Positions 24,901 to 33,265 of a stretch of 64,000 bases of DNA are shown here, piece after piece. Position 1 is the first letter of the stretch. Each line of letters starts with the position of its first letter. The translations under genes and the position numbers were made by a program. The stretch lies in contig JAVDKL010000001.1 of the NCBI GenBank assembly GCA_030849965.1, positions 496,001-560,000 on the forward strand, written 5' to 3'. A model generated the notes under the pieces. The model was given only the letters and a program-made list of their open reading frames with translations. It was not told the DNA's origin and did no database searches. Origin of the DNA: Schauerella fraxinea. Lineage in GTDB: Bacteria > Pseudomonadota > Gammaproteobacteria > Burkholderiales > Burkholderiaceae_B.

Positions 24901-25743
24901 TTATTGATCCAGCGTCGCGCCGCCATCCACGCGCAAATCGTGCAACGTGACGTGGCTGGCCCGATCGGACAACAAGAATAAAATCGAGTCGACGATTTCG
25001 TCTGCCCGTGCAATCTTGCGCAGCGGAATACCCAGGCGGTAACCGGCCAGCGAACCTTCGATCACCATCTCGGCCGACGATCCCGTGCGCCACATGGCGC
25101 GCTGCATTTCCGTATCGGTGGACCCTGGCGAGACGATGTTGCACCGGATGCCATGCTCGGCGAGTTCCAGCCCCAGGCAGCGCGTCATCTGCGTTACCGC
25201 GGCCTTGGAAGCGGCATAGGCGCCCATGGATGCCCGCGGTGTAGTGGCGGCGTTGGAACTGACGTTGACGATGGCCCCGCGTTTGCGCGCGATCATGCCT
25301 TGCGCCACTGCGCGGCACACATTGAACGTGCCGTTCACGTTGACCGCAAAGGTGCGCGCCCATTGATCGTCCGTCAGATCGGCGATCTTGCCCATCTGCA
25401 GAATGCCGGCCACGCACGCCAACTTGTCGATCGGGCCCAAGGCGCTCTCACCTTGGGCGACCGCCGCATTCACGGCCGCTGCATCGCTGATGTCGACTTC
25501 GGCGGTGAAAAGTTGCGCCGTGCCCTCACTGGCACCCTCACTTGCGCCCTCACTTGCGAACGCCCTGGCACCCACACCCGCGCGCAGCGCTTGCAAACCG
25601 GCGGCATCCTGGTCGACTGCGATCACGCGCGCGCCCTGCGCAAGCAATGCCTGAGCCAAGGCCGCGCCGATGCCGTTGGCCGCGCCGGTGACCAGCACGC
25701 AGGCGTTGGCGAAAGACGAGTCGGGAGATGCGTTACTCAACAT
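24901..25743 (-). CDS. entA: 2,3-dihydro-2,3-dihydroxybenzoate dehydrogenase
   Basis: A 280-residue short-chain dehydrogenase. The NAD site is TGAANGIG at residues 19-26, the catalytic pair Y176/K180 is in AYAASKAAV, and [11 protein letters not shown] holds the catalytic serine. The segment [16 protein letters not shown] and the ending [10 protein letters not shown] are typical of EntA/DhbA rather than of a generic SDR. It oxidises 2,3-dihydro-2,3-dihydroxybenzoate to 2,3-dihydroxybenzoate, the catechol unit of many siderophores. Residues 63-74 are an ASEG x3 insertion coded by a 12-bp repeat. It overlaps the end of entB by 11 bases; entC lies upstream of both. Confidence 0.88.
   Translation of the reverse strand: MLSNASPDSSFANACVLVTGAANGIGAALAQALLAQGARVIAVDQDAAGLQALRAGVGARAFASEGASEGASEGTAQLFTAEVDISDAAAVNAAVAQGESALGPIDKLACVAGILQMGKIADLTDDQWARTFAVNVNGTFNVCRAVAQGMIARKRGAIVNVSSNAATTPRASMGAYAASKAAVTQMTRCLGLELAEHGIRCNIVSPGSTDTEMQRAMWRTGSSAEMVIEGSLAGYRLGIPLRKIARADEIVDSILFLLSDRASHVTLHDLRVDGGATLDQ
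25521..25568 (-). repeat. 12-bp in-frame tandem repeat inside entA
   Basis: Three clear 12-bp units (TGCCCTCACTGG, CACCCTCACTTG, CGCCCTCACTTG) and a partial fourth. On the coding strand they give the tetrapeptide Ala-Ser-Glu-Gly three times, in a loop between strands 2 and 3 of the Rossmann fold. Confidence 0.75.
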
Positions 25744-26404
25744 TCGCGCGCTCCGCCGTCGCGACTGAGCTTGCCAGCGCGCCGATCACAGCGTCGGCCG
25801 TGAGGCTCACGCCGCAACGTCGCGCCACATAGTTGACGGCCATATCGTGTTCGGCCGCCGAAAAATCGGCCACGCCGTCGATCACCATGAAAGGCTGCAC
25901 GTCCTGCATGAACGCTTCGAGCGCCGTGGCCATGCAGCCGATGTGTGCATACACGCCGCAAATGATGATTTGATCGCGGCCCAACGCAGTCATGCGCGCA
26001 CGCAGATCCGAGCGTTGAAACGCGCTGTAGCGCCACTTCGTGAGCACGGTGTCGCCTGATCTGGGCGCCAGCGCATCGATGATGGGTTGCGCGTCGCGGT
26101 GCTCGGGCGCCGTCAATCCCGGGCCCCAGAAATCATTGAGCAGCGCGCGATCATGCGGCGGCTGCTCGGTGGGCTGGGCGGTGTAAAACACCGGCACGCC
26201 CGCCGCATCGCATTGCGCGCGCAAGCGGGCGATGGTGTCTACCAGCGGCACGATGGGCGATTGCGCGGTATCGAATTTATTGAGGAAATACGCCTGCATG
26301 TCGTGAATGAGAAACACGGCCCGATTTGCATCGGGCATCCAGTCCACACGATTGGCCACCGGCTCGGTCGGCATGGCGTAAGGGGCGATCGCAGGTATCG
26401 TCAT
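25733..26404 (-). CDS. entB: Isochorismatase (2,3-dihydro-2,3-dihydroxybenzoate synthase)
   Basis: A 223-residue isochorismatase domain protein. The start [10 protein letters not shown] is the family N-terminus. Catalytic-site residues are D35 in [11 protein letters not shown]123 in LTKWRYSAF, and C157 in [12 protein letters not shown], exactly as in EntB-type enzymes. It converts isochorismate to 2,3-dihydro-2,3-dihydroxybenzoate plus pyruvate. The C-terminal aryl carrier domain of enteric EntB is absent, so this is a stand-alone isochorismatase like PhzD or trimmed DhbB. Thus the window encodes the catechol acid but not its loading onto a carrier. entC ends 49 bp upstream. Confidence 0.9.
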   Translation of the reverse strand: MTIPAIAPYAMPTEPVANRVDWMPDANRAVFLIHDMQAYFLNKFDTAQSPIVPLVDTIARLRAQCDAAGVPVFYTAQPTEQPPHDRALLNDFWGPGLTAPEHRDAQPIIDALAPRSGDTVLTKWRYSAFQRSDLRARMTALGRDQIIICGVYAHIGCMATALEAFMQDVQPFMVIDGVADFSAAEHDMAVNYVARRCGVSLTADAVIGALASSVATAERANVE

Positions 26405-26452
26405 GAAGGTTCCTTGTGAGGCCGCGCATCGCGCGGCGTATCGTTAGCCAAA

Positions 26453-27691
26453 TCAATCGGCCGACAGCGCGCGTTCAAGACCGAGCGCATTCAGCATGGT
26501 TCGAAATTTAGTCTGCGTTTCGGCGGTTTCGGCTGCGGGCACCGATCCGGGCACGATGCCGGCGCCGGCGTAGAGCGTGGCCTGGTGCGGCTCGCAGAGG
26601 GCGCAACGCAGCGACACCGCCCATTCGCCGTCGCCTGTGGCATCCATCCAGCCCACGAAACCCGCAAACAATCCGCGGTCGAACGTTTCGAGCTCGGCAA
26701 TGGCCGTTTTTGCCAGGGCTGTGGGAAAGCCGCCAACTGCGGGAGTGGGATGCAGCGCGTAGGCAAGATCCAGCGAGGTTGTCGTGGGGTCGGCCAACTC
26801 GCCTTCGATCGTGGTCGACAAATGCCACAAAGCATCCGTGGCGGTGAGCGATGGTTGAGACGGAACTTGCAAGGTGCGGCAAAGCGGCCGAAGCGCCTGC
26901 GCGATGGCGTCGATCATGATGGCGTGCTCGCGTAAATCCTTGACCGAGGCGATCAGCGTGCGCGCGGCATGCTGGTCTTCATCGGGGTCCAGACAGCGCG
27001 CAGCAGAGCCCGCCAGCGGATTGAGCATCACGCGGTTGCCGGAGCGCCGCACGAGCAATTCGGGTGTTGCGCCTAAAAATACCGCAGCGTGATCCAGCGG
27101 CACCGCATACGTATAGCCGTGCACGTTGCGGGCGAGCAGATTGCCAAGCAGCCCGTGAAGATCGAGCGGAGCGTCGAGCTTGAGCGCCAACGTGCGCGCC
27201 AAAACGACCTTGTCCAATGCAGTGGTCTCGAAACGCTGCAAGGCAGCGACCACCTGCGCTTCATACGTGGCAGGCGTGGGCACGGGCGTGCTCGCCAGCA
27301 CCTGCGCGCGATCCGATGGTTTGCGAGGGTCGCCTGTGCGCGGCGCCCTGGTAAGCACGTCCGCGCGCAAGACGTCGCGGGCCAACCCCAGGCGTGCCGG
27401 GGCCTGCGCGTCAAAAGGTACGGCGCCCACAATGAGAGCGCCACGCATGCCTTCGGCGGCCGCCTGCGCAAACAGCGCACGCACCTGCGCCGTGCGCGTC
27501 GTGGATGCCGGGTCGATCGTCGACCACGCCACTTCGGGGGCAATCAGCGTAACGATCGGGGAGGCAAATACAAACGCGTCAGTGCGGTAACGACGCAATA
27601 CTTCAGGGATATCGAGCGGCCCTGCACGGTCGAGCACAGCGTGAGGCGCGCCGGATGAAGAGATAGACACTATGGGAATCGCCGAAAACAT
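26453..27691 (-). CDS. entC: Isochorismate synthase
   Basis: A 412-residue member of the chorismate-utilising MST family. The C-terminal catalytic domain shows [68 protein letters not shown], and [24 protein letters not shown], with the Mg2+ glutamates in the expected places. It isomerises chorismate to isochorismate, the first step before EntB and EntA. The start is taken at 27691, which leaves room for a leader below the AT-rich dyad at 27717-27735; a further in-frame ATG lies at 27715. No AMP ligase (entE), peptide synthetase or transporter is next to it. Confidence 0.88.
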   Translation of the reverse strand: MFSAIPIVSISSSGAPHAVLDRAGPLDIPEVLRRYRTDAFVFASPIVTLIAPEVAWSTIDPASTTRTAQVRALFAQAAAEGMRGALIVGAVPFDAQAPARLGLARDVLRADVLTRAPRTGDPRKPSDRAQVLASTPVPTPATYEAQVVAALQRFETTALDKVVLARTLALKLDAPLDLHGLLGNLLARNVHGYTYAVPLDHAAVFLGATPELLVRRSGNRVMLNPLAGSAARCLDPDEDQHAARTLIASVKDLREHAIMIDAIAQALRPLCRTLQVPSQPSLTATDALWHLSTTIEGELADPTTTSLDLAYALHPTPAVGGFPTALAKTAIAELETFDRGLFAGFVGWMDATGDGEWAVSLRCALCEPHQATLYAGAGIVPGSVPAAETAETQTKFRTMLNALGLERALSAD

Positions 27692-27716
27692 CTCCGAGGC
27701 GTGCCACTTTATCATT

Positions 27717-27735
27717 AATGAGACATCTTCTCATT
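27717..27735 (-). promoter_or_regulatory. AT-rich dyad upstream of entC, possible iron operator
   Basis: AATGAGA at 27717-27723 and TCTCATT at 27729-27735 form a 7-5-7 inverted repeat; the neighbouring TCATTAATGA (27712-27721) is a second, perfect palindrome. The AT-rich block stands out in GC-rich DNA and lies where an operator of the ent genes is expected. Fur regulation is the natural guess, but the match to the Fur consensus is weak. Confidence 0.35.
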
Positions 27736-27846
27736 GACGCGCCAGCCCTATTTACGTTTTGAACGCGCTCCACCCCGTGCTGTCGCGGGATCGCCGCGCT
27801 CTGACGCGCTGAGCGTATTGCGGCCTACTGCGCGTCATCCGCCTCC
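27736..27846. other. Gap upstream of entC without an assignable gene
   Basis: This stretch between the entC upstream dyad and the tandem repeat has no ORF that resembles a gene. Together with the repeat it separates entC from the RidA-like gene, both on the minus strand. I see nothing else in it. Confidence 0.4.
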
Positions 27847-27983
27847 GCATCCCTCACTGCATCCCTCACTGCATCCCTCAATGCATCCCCAACACCGCAG
27901 CCCTATCACTGCAGCCCTTACTGCATCCCCATTACCGCATCTCCATCACCACATCCCCAACACCGCTTCCCCATCACCGCATC
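27847..27983. repeat. Degenerate 12-14 bp tandem repeat overlapping a gene end
   Basis: Four clean 12-bp units (GCATCCCTCACT twice, then two variants) at 27847-27894 are followed by about seven looser units of 12-16 bp (GCAGCCCTTACT, GCATCCCCATTA, and so on). The array runs over the stop codon of the minus-strand RidA-like gene (27974-27976). No spacer structure, so not CRISPR. Confidence 0.8.
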
Positions 27984-28423
27984 CAGAGCGGCGTGACGGC
28001 CGTGGCGTCGATCTCGAACAACATCCCGTCCAGTGCCAATCGCGGCACCGGGATCAAGGTGCATGCCGGCGCTGCATGCCCGGCGGTGGCGATCGTCAGA
28101 TATTTGTTGAGTATCGCCATGCGCGCGGCAGAGTGGTCGACGATCAATACAGTCAGTTTGACCACGTCGGCAAATCGCGCATTGGAGGCCTGCAAGGCCA
28201 CCTGCAGATTGGCGAAAGCCTGGCGCACCTGCGCATCGAAGTCGGGCGACAGCACGCCCTGGGCATCTTCACCGCCTTGGCCCGCTACGAACACGTAGCG
28301 CCCGGGCGCCTGCACGATGGCCACATGCGAATATCCGTTGGCGCTGGGATCATATAAACCGGTGGGATTGAGATAGACCGTCTGCGCCCGATCGCAGCAG
28401 GGCAATTGGTTGTATGCCGACAT
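27974..28423 (-). CDS. RidA (YjgF/UK114) family protein, SoxR-box promoter
   Basis: A 149-residue RidA-family protein closely similar in plan to the one at 10956: LNPTGLYDPSANGYSHVAIV at the start, VFVAGQGGEDAQGVL, QVRQAFANLQVALQASNARFADVVKLTVLIVDHS, and ACTLIPVPRLALDGMLFEID at the end. As there, the active-site arginine position reads T-L-I-P-V. The start at 28423 was preferred over 28471, because 28471 would lie inside the SoxR site. A SoxR-type promoter with a 19-bp spacer lies 34-64 bp upstream, reading toward this gene, so it is probably induced by redox-cycling agents. The last codons fall in a tandem repeat. Confidence 0.87.
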   Translation of the reverse strand: MSAYNQLPCCDRAQTVYLNPTGLYDPSANGYSHVAIVQAPGRYVFVAGQGGEDAQGVLSPDFDAQVRQAFANLQVALQASNARFADVVKLTVLIVDHSAARMAILNKYLTIATAGHAAPACTLIPVPRLALDGMLFEIDATAVTPLWMR

Positions 28424-28456
28424 CGAATGAATTCCAGAATGAACGAAACAGCGGCC

Positions 28457-28487
28457 ATTCTGATACCTCAAGTAAACTTGAGGTCAA
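28457..28487 (-). promoter_or_regulatory. SoxR box within a 19-bp-spacer promoter
   Basis: ACCTCAAGT (28465-28473) and ACTTGAGGT (28476-28484) form a perfect 9-2-9 inverted repeat, nearly identical to the SoxR operator of soxS promoters. On the minus strand it lies between TTGACC (-35, 28482-28487) and CAGAAT (-10, 28457-28462), spaced by 19 bp. This overlong spacer is the hallmark of promoters activated by MerR-family proteins through DNA distortion. The promoter points at the RidA-like gene; soxR is on the other side. Confidence 0.92.
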
Positions 28488-28511
28488 GCGTTCGTCCCCG
28501 GATTTTCAATC

Positions 28512-28985
28512 ATGCCCAAAAGCACTGCCTCGACCTCGCTCGCAAACGACATGACGGTAGGTGAAGTGGCCTCGCGCAGTGGTGTTGCGGTGTCCACATT
28601 GCACTTCTATGAGTCACGCGGCTTGATTTCGAGCACGCGCAATGCAGGCAATCAGCGCCGTTATCCTCGCGCCATTTTGAGGCGCGTGGCGGTCATCAAA
28701 GTAGCGCAGCGGATGGGCATGCCGTTGGGCGCCATTGCCGAGGCGCTGAGCGCGTTGCCCGATCGCCGCACGCCGACGGCCGCAGATTGGCGACGCCTGT
28801 CTGCCGCGTGGCGCAACGATCTCAATCAGCGCATTGAGATGCTGACGCGCATGCGCGATCAGTTGGATGGGTGCATCGGCTGTGGATGCCTTTCAATGGA
28901 TGCCTGCCCCTTGCGCAATCCGGGCGACACGCTTTCGGTCGAGGGCCCCGGACCGCACTTTGGTCCGCGTGAGGCGGACGGCTGA
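28512..28985 (+). CDS. soxR: Redox-sensitive transcriptional activator SoxR
   Basis: A 157-residue MerR-family regulator. The helix-turn-helix is in residues 14-55 ([26 protein letters not shown]), followed by the dimerisation helix and the [2Fe-2S] cysteine cluster C121-x2-C124-x-C126-x5-C132 in [19 protein letters not shown], exactly the SoxR pattern. Oxidation of the cluster by redox-cycling compounds switches on target promoters. The operator lies 27-47 bp before its start, so it probably represses itself or is neutral while activating the divergent RidA gene. There is no soxS, as is usual outside the enterics. Confidence 0.96.
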   Translation: MPKSTASTSLANDMTVGEVASRSGVAVSTLHFYESRGLISSTRNAGNQRRYPRAILRRVAVIKVAQRMGMPLGAIAEALSALPDRRTPTAADWRRLSAAWRNDLNQRIEMLTRMRDQLDGCIGCGCLSMDACPLRNPGDTLSVEGPGPHFGPREADG

Positions 28986-29054
28986 TCACCACCAACGCAA
29001 TGTTGCGGCGGGCGCAGCGCATTTAGCGTCGCTTCCTTAGCCTTTTACCGCCAG

Positions 29055-29150
29055 ACCTGCTTCATCGAACCTGCTTCATCAGACCTGCTTCATCAGCTCT
29101 GTTTCACCGACTCTGTTTCAACAACCCTGTTTCATCAGCCCTGTTCGGCC
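29055..29150. repeat. 14-bp tandem repeat (7 units) over the tctA 3' end
   Basis: Seven units begin at 29055, 29069, 29083, 29097, 29111, 29125 and 29139, an exact 14-bp period. The first three share ACCTGCTTCATC; the later ones drift to CTCTGTTTCACC and CCCTGTTTCATC. The array covers the stop codon of tctA at 29135-29137 and most of the 149-bp gap to soxR, which is convergent. Confidence 0.85.
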
Positions 29151-30649
29151 AGCACGATCCGCCGTTGCTTACCCCAGGTGGACCCCACCGCGGCCAGGAT
29201 CAACACCACTGCACCGGCCAGCAATGCCGCCGACAACGGCCGCGTGAAGAACACGCTGTAATCCCCGCGCGACACCATCATTGCGCGGCGGAAACTCGAC
29301 TCGATCATCGGCCCCAACACAAACCCCAGCAGCAACGGCACGGGAGACACCGATAGTTTGATCAGTCCGTAGCCAACCACCCCGAACGCCGCAAGCAGGT
29401 AAATATCGAACACCGATGCGCGCACCGTATACGCGCCCACGGCGCAAAATACGAGGATCGCCGGAAACAAAAACCGGTAAGGAATACTGAGCAGCCGAAT
29501 CCACACGCCGATGAGCGGCAGATTGAGTACCACCAGCATCAGGTTGCCGATCCACATCGATACGATCAGCCCCCAAAAGACTTGCGGATGACTGGTGATG
29601 ACCTGCGGCCCTGGCTGGATATTTTGAATCACCATCGCGCCCAGCATCAACGCCATGACTGCGCTGCCGGGGATGCCCAGGGTGAGGAGCGAAATGAAGT
29701 TGGTCTGCGCAGCCGCGTTGTTCGCCGATTCGGGGCCGGCCACGCCTTCGATGGCGCCCGTACCCAGCTCATGCGAATACTTGGAGAGCTTCTTTTCGGC
29801 GGTATAGGCCGCGAACGACGCAATCGTTACCCCTGCACCCGGCAGAATACCCAGCACCGAGCCGATGGCCGTGCCGCGTGCGATGGCGGGCATCATGCGC
29901 CGCGCGTCTTCGCGCGTGGGCAGCATCCGTCCCACGTGGGCGATGCTGCCGGCGCCCGCGTCGCCGCGGCGCTGCTGCTCGAGATTGACCGCAATCTCGG
30001 CAATACCAAAAATGCCCATCGCCAACGCCGTGAATTCGATGCCGTCGCGCAAGGCAAATACCTCACCCGAAAATCGCACGGCGCCCGAGTTCACATCCGT
30101 GCCCACGAGGCTCAGCAACACGCCGATCACCATCAGGCCCAATGATTTGTCGATGGCGTCGGACGACAACGCGATCGACCCGACCAGCCCCAGCAGCATC
30201 AGCGAGAAATACTCCGGCGGCCCGAAGCTGAAGGCGACGGCCGTGAGCGGCACCGCCAGACAGGCCACCAGCAACACGCCAAAGCTCCCTGCGATCAGCG
30301 AGCCGATCGCCGCAGCGCTGAGCGCAGGTCCCGCCCTGCCCTGCAACGCCATGGCGTGGCCATCGATCACGGTCACCGCCGACGACGATTCACCCGGCAG
30401 TTTGAGCAGGATCGCCGTGGTCGAGCCGCCATACTGCGCACCGTAGTAGATGCTGGCCAGCATGATGAGCGCGGAAGTGGGGTCGAGCTGATAGGTCAGC
30501 GGAAGCAACATGGCGATCGTCGCCACCGGGCCCAGGCCAGGCAGCACGCCGATCAGTGTGCCCACCAGGCAACCGAGCAGCGCGTAGCCCAGGCTTTGCC
30601 AGGACAGCGCGGTCGCGAAGCCCAAGGCGAGATTATCGAAGAGATCCAT
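29135..30649 (-). CDS. tctA: Tripartite tricarboxylate transporter large permease TctA
   Basis: A 504-residue, roughly 12-helix inner-membrane protein. Family segments: GTLIGVLPGLGPVATIAMLLPLTY, YYGAQYGGSTTAILLKLPGESSSAVT, and the second repeat GSVLGILPGAGVTIASFAAYTAEKK with GVAGPESANNAAAQTNFISLLTLGIPGSA. These paired G-x-x-P-G-x-G motifs are diagnostic of TctA. With TctB and the periplasmic receptor it imports a di- or tricarboxylate with a cation. The start at 30649 (MDLFDNLALGF) was preferred over 30751, which overlaps tctB. It lies 28 bp after tctB. Confidence 0.93.
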   Translation of the reverse strand: MDLFDNLALGFATALSWQSLGYALLGCLVGTLIGVLPGLGPVATIAMLLPLTYQLDPTSALIMLASIYYGAQYGGSTTAILLKLPGESSSAVTVIDGHAMALQGRAGPALSAAAIGSLIAGSFGVLLVACLAVPLTAVAFSFGPPEYFSLMLLGLVGSIALSSDAIDKSLGLMVIGVLLSLVGTDVNSGAVRFSGEVFALRDGIEFTALAMGIFGIAEIAVNLEQQRRGDAGAGSIAHVGRMLPTREDARRMMPAIARGTAIGSVLGILPGAGVTIASFAAYTAEKKLSKYSHELGTGAIEGVAGPESANNAAAQTNFISLLTLGIPGSAVMALMLGAMVIQNIQPGPQVITSHPQVFWGLIVSMWIGNLMLVVLNLPLIGVWIRLLSIPYRFLFPAILVFCAVGAYTVRASVFDIYLLAAFGVVGYGLIKLSVSPVPLLLGFVLGPMIESSFRRAMMVSRGDYSVFFTRPLSAALLAGAVVLILAAVGSTWGKQRRIVLAEQG

Positions 30650-30677
30650 CGCAATTCCGAAATACCGCGTCAAGCGG

Positions 30678-31169
30678 TCAGAGCAGCCAGACAGGCCAAA
30701 GATCGAGCGGCAGCCCGAGCACCAAGCCGAAGGCCACCGCATTGATCGCACACAACACCGCAGCGTTGACTAGCGTGCCGCGCCACGTGAAGGTGGGGCT
30801 GGCCAGGCTTGCAGCCACAACCAAAATTGCGACCGCGGCGACCAGGCCTAAGGGCTTGATGACCAGGCCGAAAAACACCACCGCGCCCGTCATCCACACC
30901 AGGGATCGGGTGTCCCAGGCGGCTAAAGCCACGCGCTCGGCAGCGGGTGCGGTCGACCGGAAAAGCACGATGGCGCCCAGCCCCATCAAGATGAGGGCCA
31001 ACCAGAATGGGAAATAGCCTGCGCCCATACGCGCGGCGGTGCCCCGCTCGTAATCGGCCGCATACCAGGCAAACGCACTGCCCACCGCGAGATACAGGGC
31101 GCCGACCACCGCGTCACGTTGATTGCGCACGCGCCGTTGCGCCAAGCCCAACAATGCATCGCGTGCCAT
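30678..31169 (-). CDS. tctB: Tripartite tricarboxylate transporter small permease TctB
   Basis: A 163-residue protein with four predicted membrane helices (about residues 20-37, 50-70, 86-122 as two, and 137-160), the usual size and topology of TctB. The sequence between helices, RMGAGYFPFWLALILMGLGAIVLF, matches the family G-x-G-x-F-P motif. It forms the membrane complex with TctA. It starts 2 bp after the receptor stop, showing one transcription unit. Confidence 0.88.
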   Translation of the reverse strand: MARDALLGLAQRRVRNQRDAVVGALYLAVGSAFAWYAADYERGTAARMGAGYFPFWLALILMGLGAIVLFRSTAPAAERVALAAWDTRSLVWMTGAVVFFGLVIKPLGLVAAVAILVVAASLASPTFTWRGTLVNAAVLCAINAVAFGLVLGLPLDLWPVWLL

Positions 31170-31171
31170 CT

Positions 31172-32164
31172 CTACTTCAACTTGATGTCGGCGGAAGCCA
31201 CGACTTTTTTGTAGCTGGCAATGTCTTGCGTCACGGTGTCGTTCACTTCAGCCGCCGTACTGGCGGCGATGGTGAAACCGAGATTTTCAAGGAGCGCTGC
31301 CGTGGCGGGTTCGCGCAGCACCGCCACGATGTCGCGATTGATCTTGTCGACGATGGGCTTGGGCGTGGCAGCCGGCACGACGAAACCCTGCCAGCTTTCC
31401 ACCACGTAATCTTTTACGCCGGCTTCCTGCAAGGTGGGTACATCGGGCAGCGCCTTCGAGCGGTACGGCGTGGTGACGGCCAACGCGATGAGTTTGCCGG
31501 ACCGCACGTTTTCAGTGGCCGCGGCCAGGGTGATCAGCATGGCGTCGATGTGCCCACCCAGCACGTCCAGCGTGGCTGGCCCGCCGCCGGGATATGGAAT
31601 CTGGTTGGTCTTGGCGCCGATGCGTTCGTTGAGCAACTCCACGGCGATGTGCTGCAGGCTGCCTGTGCCGCCGGGCAAGGCGACGGTGATTTCGCCCGGG
31701 CGCTTGCGCACCAGCTCGGCAAATTCATCGAACGTTTTGACATTCAAGCCGGGGCGCACCACCAGCAATTGCGGGTTGACGACCGCCTTGGTAATACCGG
31801 TGAGATCCTTGACGGGATCGTAGGGCAAGGTTCCGGGCTGGATGGCATTCAGCGATAGCGCATCGCCACCCAGCGACAATGTGTAGCCGTCGGCCTTGGC
31901 ATGCGCGACCGCCGCGTTGCCGATGGTGCTGCTGGCACCGGGCACGTTTTCGACCACGACCGTTTGCTGCCATTTTTCGGTGAGCTTCTGCGCCACGGTG
32001 CGGGCCAGCTTATCGGCACTGCCGCCCGCCGACACCGGCACGATCACCCGCACGGTACGGTTGGGGAAATTGTCGGTCTCGGATTGCGCATGTGCGGGTT
32101 GCAGGGCGAGAACGCCAAACACCGCCGACGCCGCGACGGCGCGAAACAGGGCTGCGCTTTTCAT
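31172..32164 (-). CDS. tctC: Tripartite tricarboxylate transporter receptor TctC (Bug family)
   Basis: A 330-residue periplasmic receptor with a signal peptide (cleavage after AHA near residue 26). The mature start FPNRTVRVIVPVSAGGSADKLAR carries the Bug signature, and IPYPGGGPATLDVLGGHIDAM and VPTLQEAGVKDYVVESWQGFVVPA are typical later segments. It is the dedicated receptor of the TctAB permease encoded directly downstream. The substrate probably relates to the dioxygenase encoded 63 bp upstream. Confidence 0.93.
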   Translation of the reverse strand: MKSAALFRAVAASAVFGVLALQPAHAQSETDNFPNRTVRVIVPVSAGGSADKLARTVAQKLTEKWQQTVVVENVPGASSTIGNAAVAHAKADGYTLSLGGDALSLNAIQPGTLPYDPVKDLTGITKAVVNPQLLVVRPGLNVKTFDEFAELVRKRPGEITVALPGGTGSLQHIAVELLNERIGAKTNQIPYPGGGPATLDVLGGHIDAMLITLAAATENVRSGKLIALAVTTPYRSKALPDVPTLQEAGVKDYVVESWQGFVVPAATPKPIVDKINRDIVAVLREPATAALLENLGFTIAASTAAEVNDTVTQDIASYKKVVASADIKLK

Positions 32165-32227
32165 GATGATGATGGATTCCAGGGTAAGTCGACGCGCCGC
32201 GTGGGTACGCGGCGCTGGGGATGAGAC

Positions 32228-33142
32228 TCAAGCGGCGGCGAGCGCCTTGAACGGCGCGCCGATCACCGGCACCGATTGCCGACCATCAATGCCTACGGGG
32301 ATGTCGCCTTCGAGCGTGATGCGGTACAGCACGCGCTCCACATCGAGATAGGCGAAGTCACCCGGACCTTGATGCGCCGTCGCGCGGTTGTCCCAGAATG
32401 CGATGCTGCCGGGTTGCCAACGAAAGCGAACGGTGTATTCGGCGCGGACGATTTCTTCGAAGAACAGCGCCAGCAGGTGGCGGCTTTCCTCTTCGTTCAC
32501 ACCAAGAATGCGGCGGGTGAACCCCGGGTTGACGAAAAGCACGCGTTCGCCGGTTTCGGGATGCACGCGTACGACCGGATGATCCGACACGATCGGATTT
32601 GCTTTCACCTTCTGTGCGTACTCCGACTGATTTTCGAAGTCGCCGTTGTAGCCCCCAAACTGATGGCGCGCCCACAACGTATCGGCGAGCCGTTTGATCG
32701 GCTCGGAAAGATTGGCGTAGGCTGCGGCCAGATTGGTAAACAGCGTGTCGCCGCCGAATTCTGGAACCTGGTCGTTGGCGCGCAGTATTGACGCGATCGG
32801 CGGATTGACCACGCCCGTCACATCGGTGTGCCAGCGTTCCCCGCGGCGTCCGGTTTTCGAGGCTGACGAGATCGGACGAATTTGCGGGTAGCCTTCGGGC
32901 GGTACCGCGTCGTAGGGATGCGCATAGGTGGGTTTGCCGAAATGCTCGGCAAACGCCAGGTGCTGCGCATGATCGATGTGTTGATCGCGAAAGAACACGA
33001 CCTTCCACTTGTGCAGGGCGTCGCGGATCTGCCGCACGTGATCGTCGGCGAGCGGCTGGCGCAAGTCGACACCGAAGATCTCGGCGCCCGTAAACACGGA
33101 GAGTGGACGAATGTCGAGCCGGGTGTGGGCGAGAACGGTCAT
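32228..33142 (-). CDS. TauD/TfdA-family Fe(II)/2-oxoglutarate dioxygenase
   Basis: A 304-residue dioxygenase. Iron ligands are H105-x-D107 in RWHTDVTG and H257 in NRATAHQGPGD; arginines R270/R274 are at the 2-oxoglutarate site. GVDLRQPLADDHVRQIRDALHKWKVVFFRDQ is the standard N-terminal region of TauD/alkylsulfatase-type members. The start at 33142 gives a family-like N-terminus (MTVLAHTRLDIRPL); the ribosome site is weak and an earlier ATG at 33238 adds an unlike segment. It lies in the same direction as, and just before, tctCBA, which suggests that the transporter brings in its substrate. Confidence 0.88.
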   Translation of the reverse strand: MTVLAHTRLDIRPLSVFTGAEIFGVDLRQPLADDHVRQIRDALHKWKVVFFRDQHIDHAQHLAFAEHFGKPTYAHPYDAVPPEGYPQIRPISSASKTGRRGERWHTDVTGVVNPPIASILRANDQVPEFGGDTLFTNLAAAYANLSEPIKRLADTLWARHQFGGYNGDFENQSEYAQKVKANPIVSDHPVVRVHPETGERVLFVNPGFTRRILGVNEEESRHLLALFFEEIVRAEYTVRFRWQPGSIAFWDNRATAHQGPGDFAYLDVERVLYRITLEGDIPVGIDGRQSVPVIGAPFKALAAA

Positions 33143-33265
33143 GATGGATCGATTCAATAGCGTGAACGAGCCATCAGGATAAGAGCGCGCTAGCCCGCGC
33201 CACAAATACCGATATGCCATGACGTTATGCGGCGTCACGGCATATCGATACGTGAAAAGCCCATA

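Noticed and set aside
27717-27735. Strong Fur box call
   Set aside because: The dyad matches the Fur consensus only weakly, so it is kept as a candidate operator, not as an assigned Fur site.
27847-27983. Possible CRISPR array
   Set aside because: Units of 12-16 bp follow one another with no spacers and no cas genes nearby; it is a degenerate tandem repeat.
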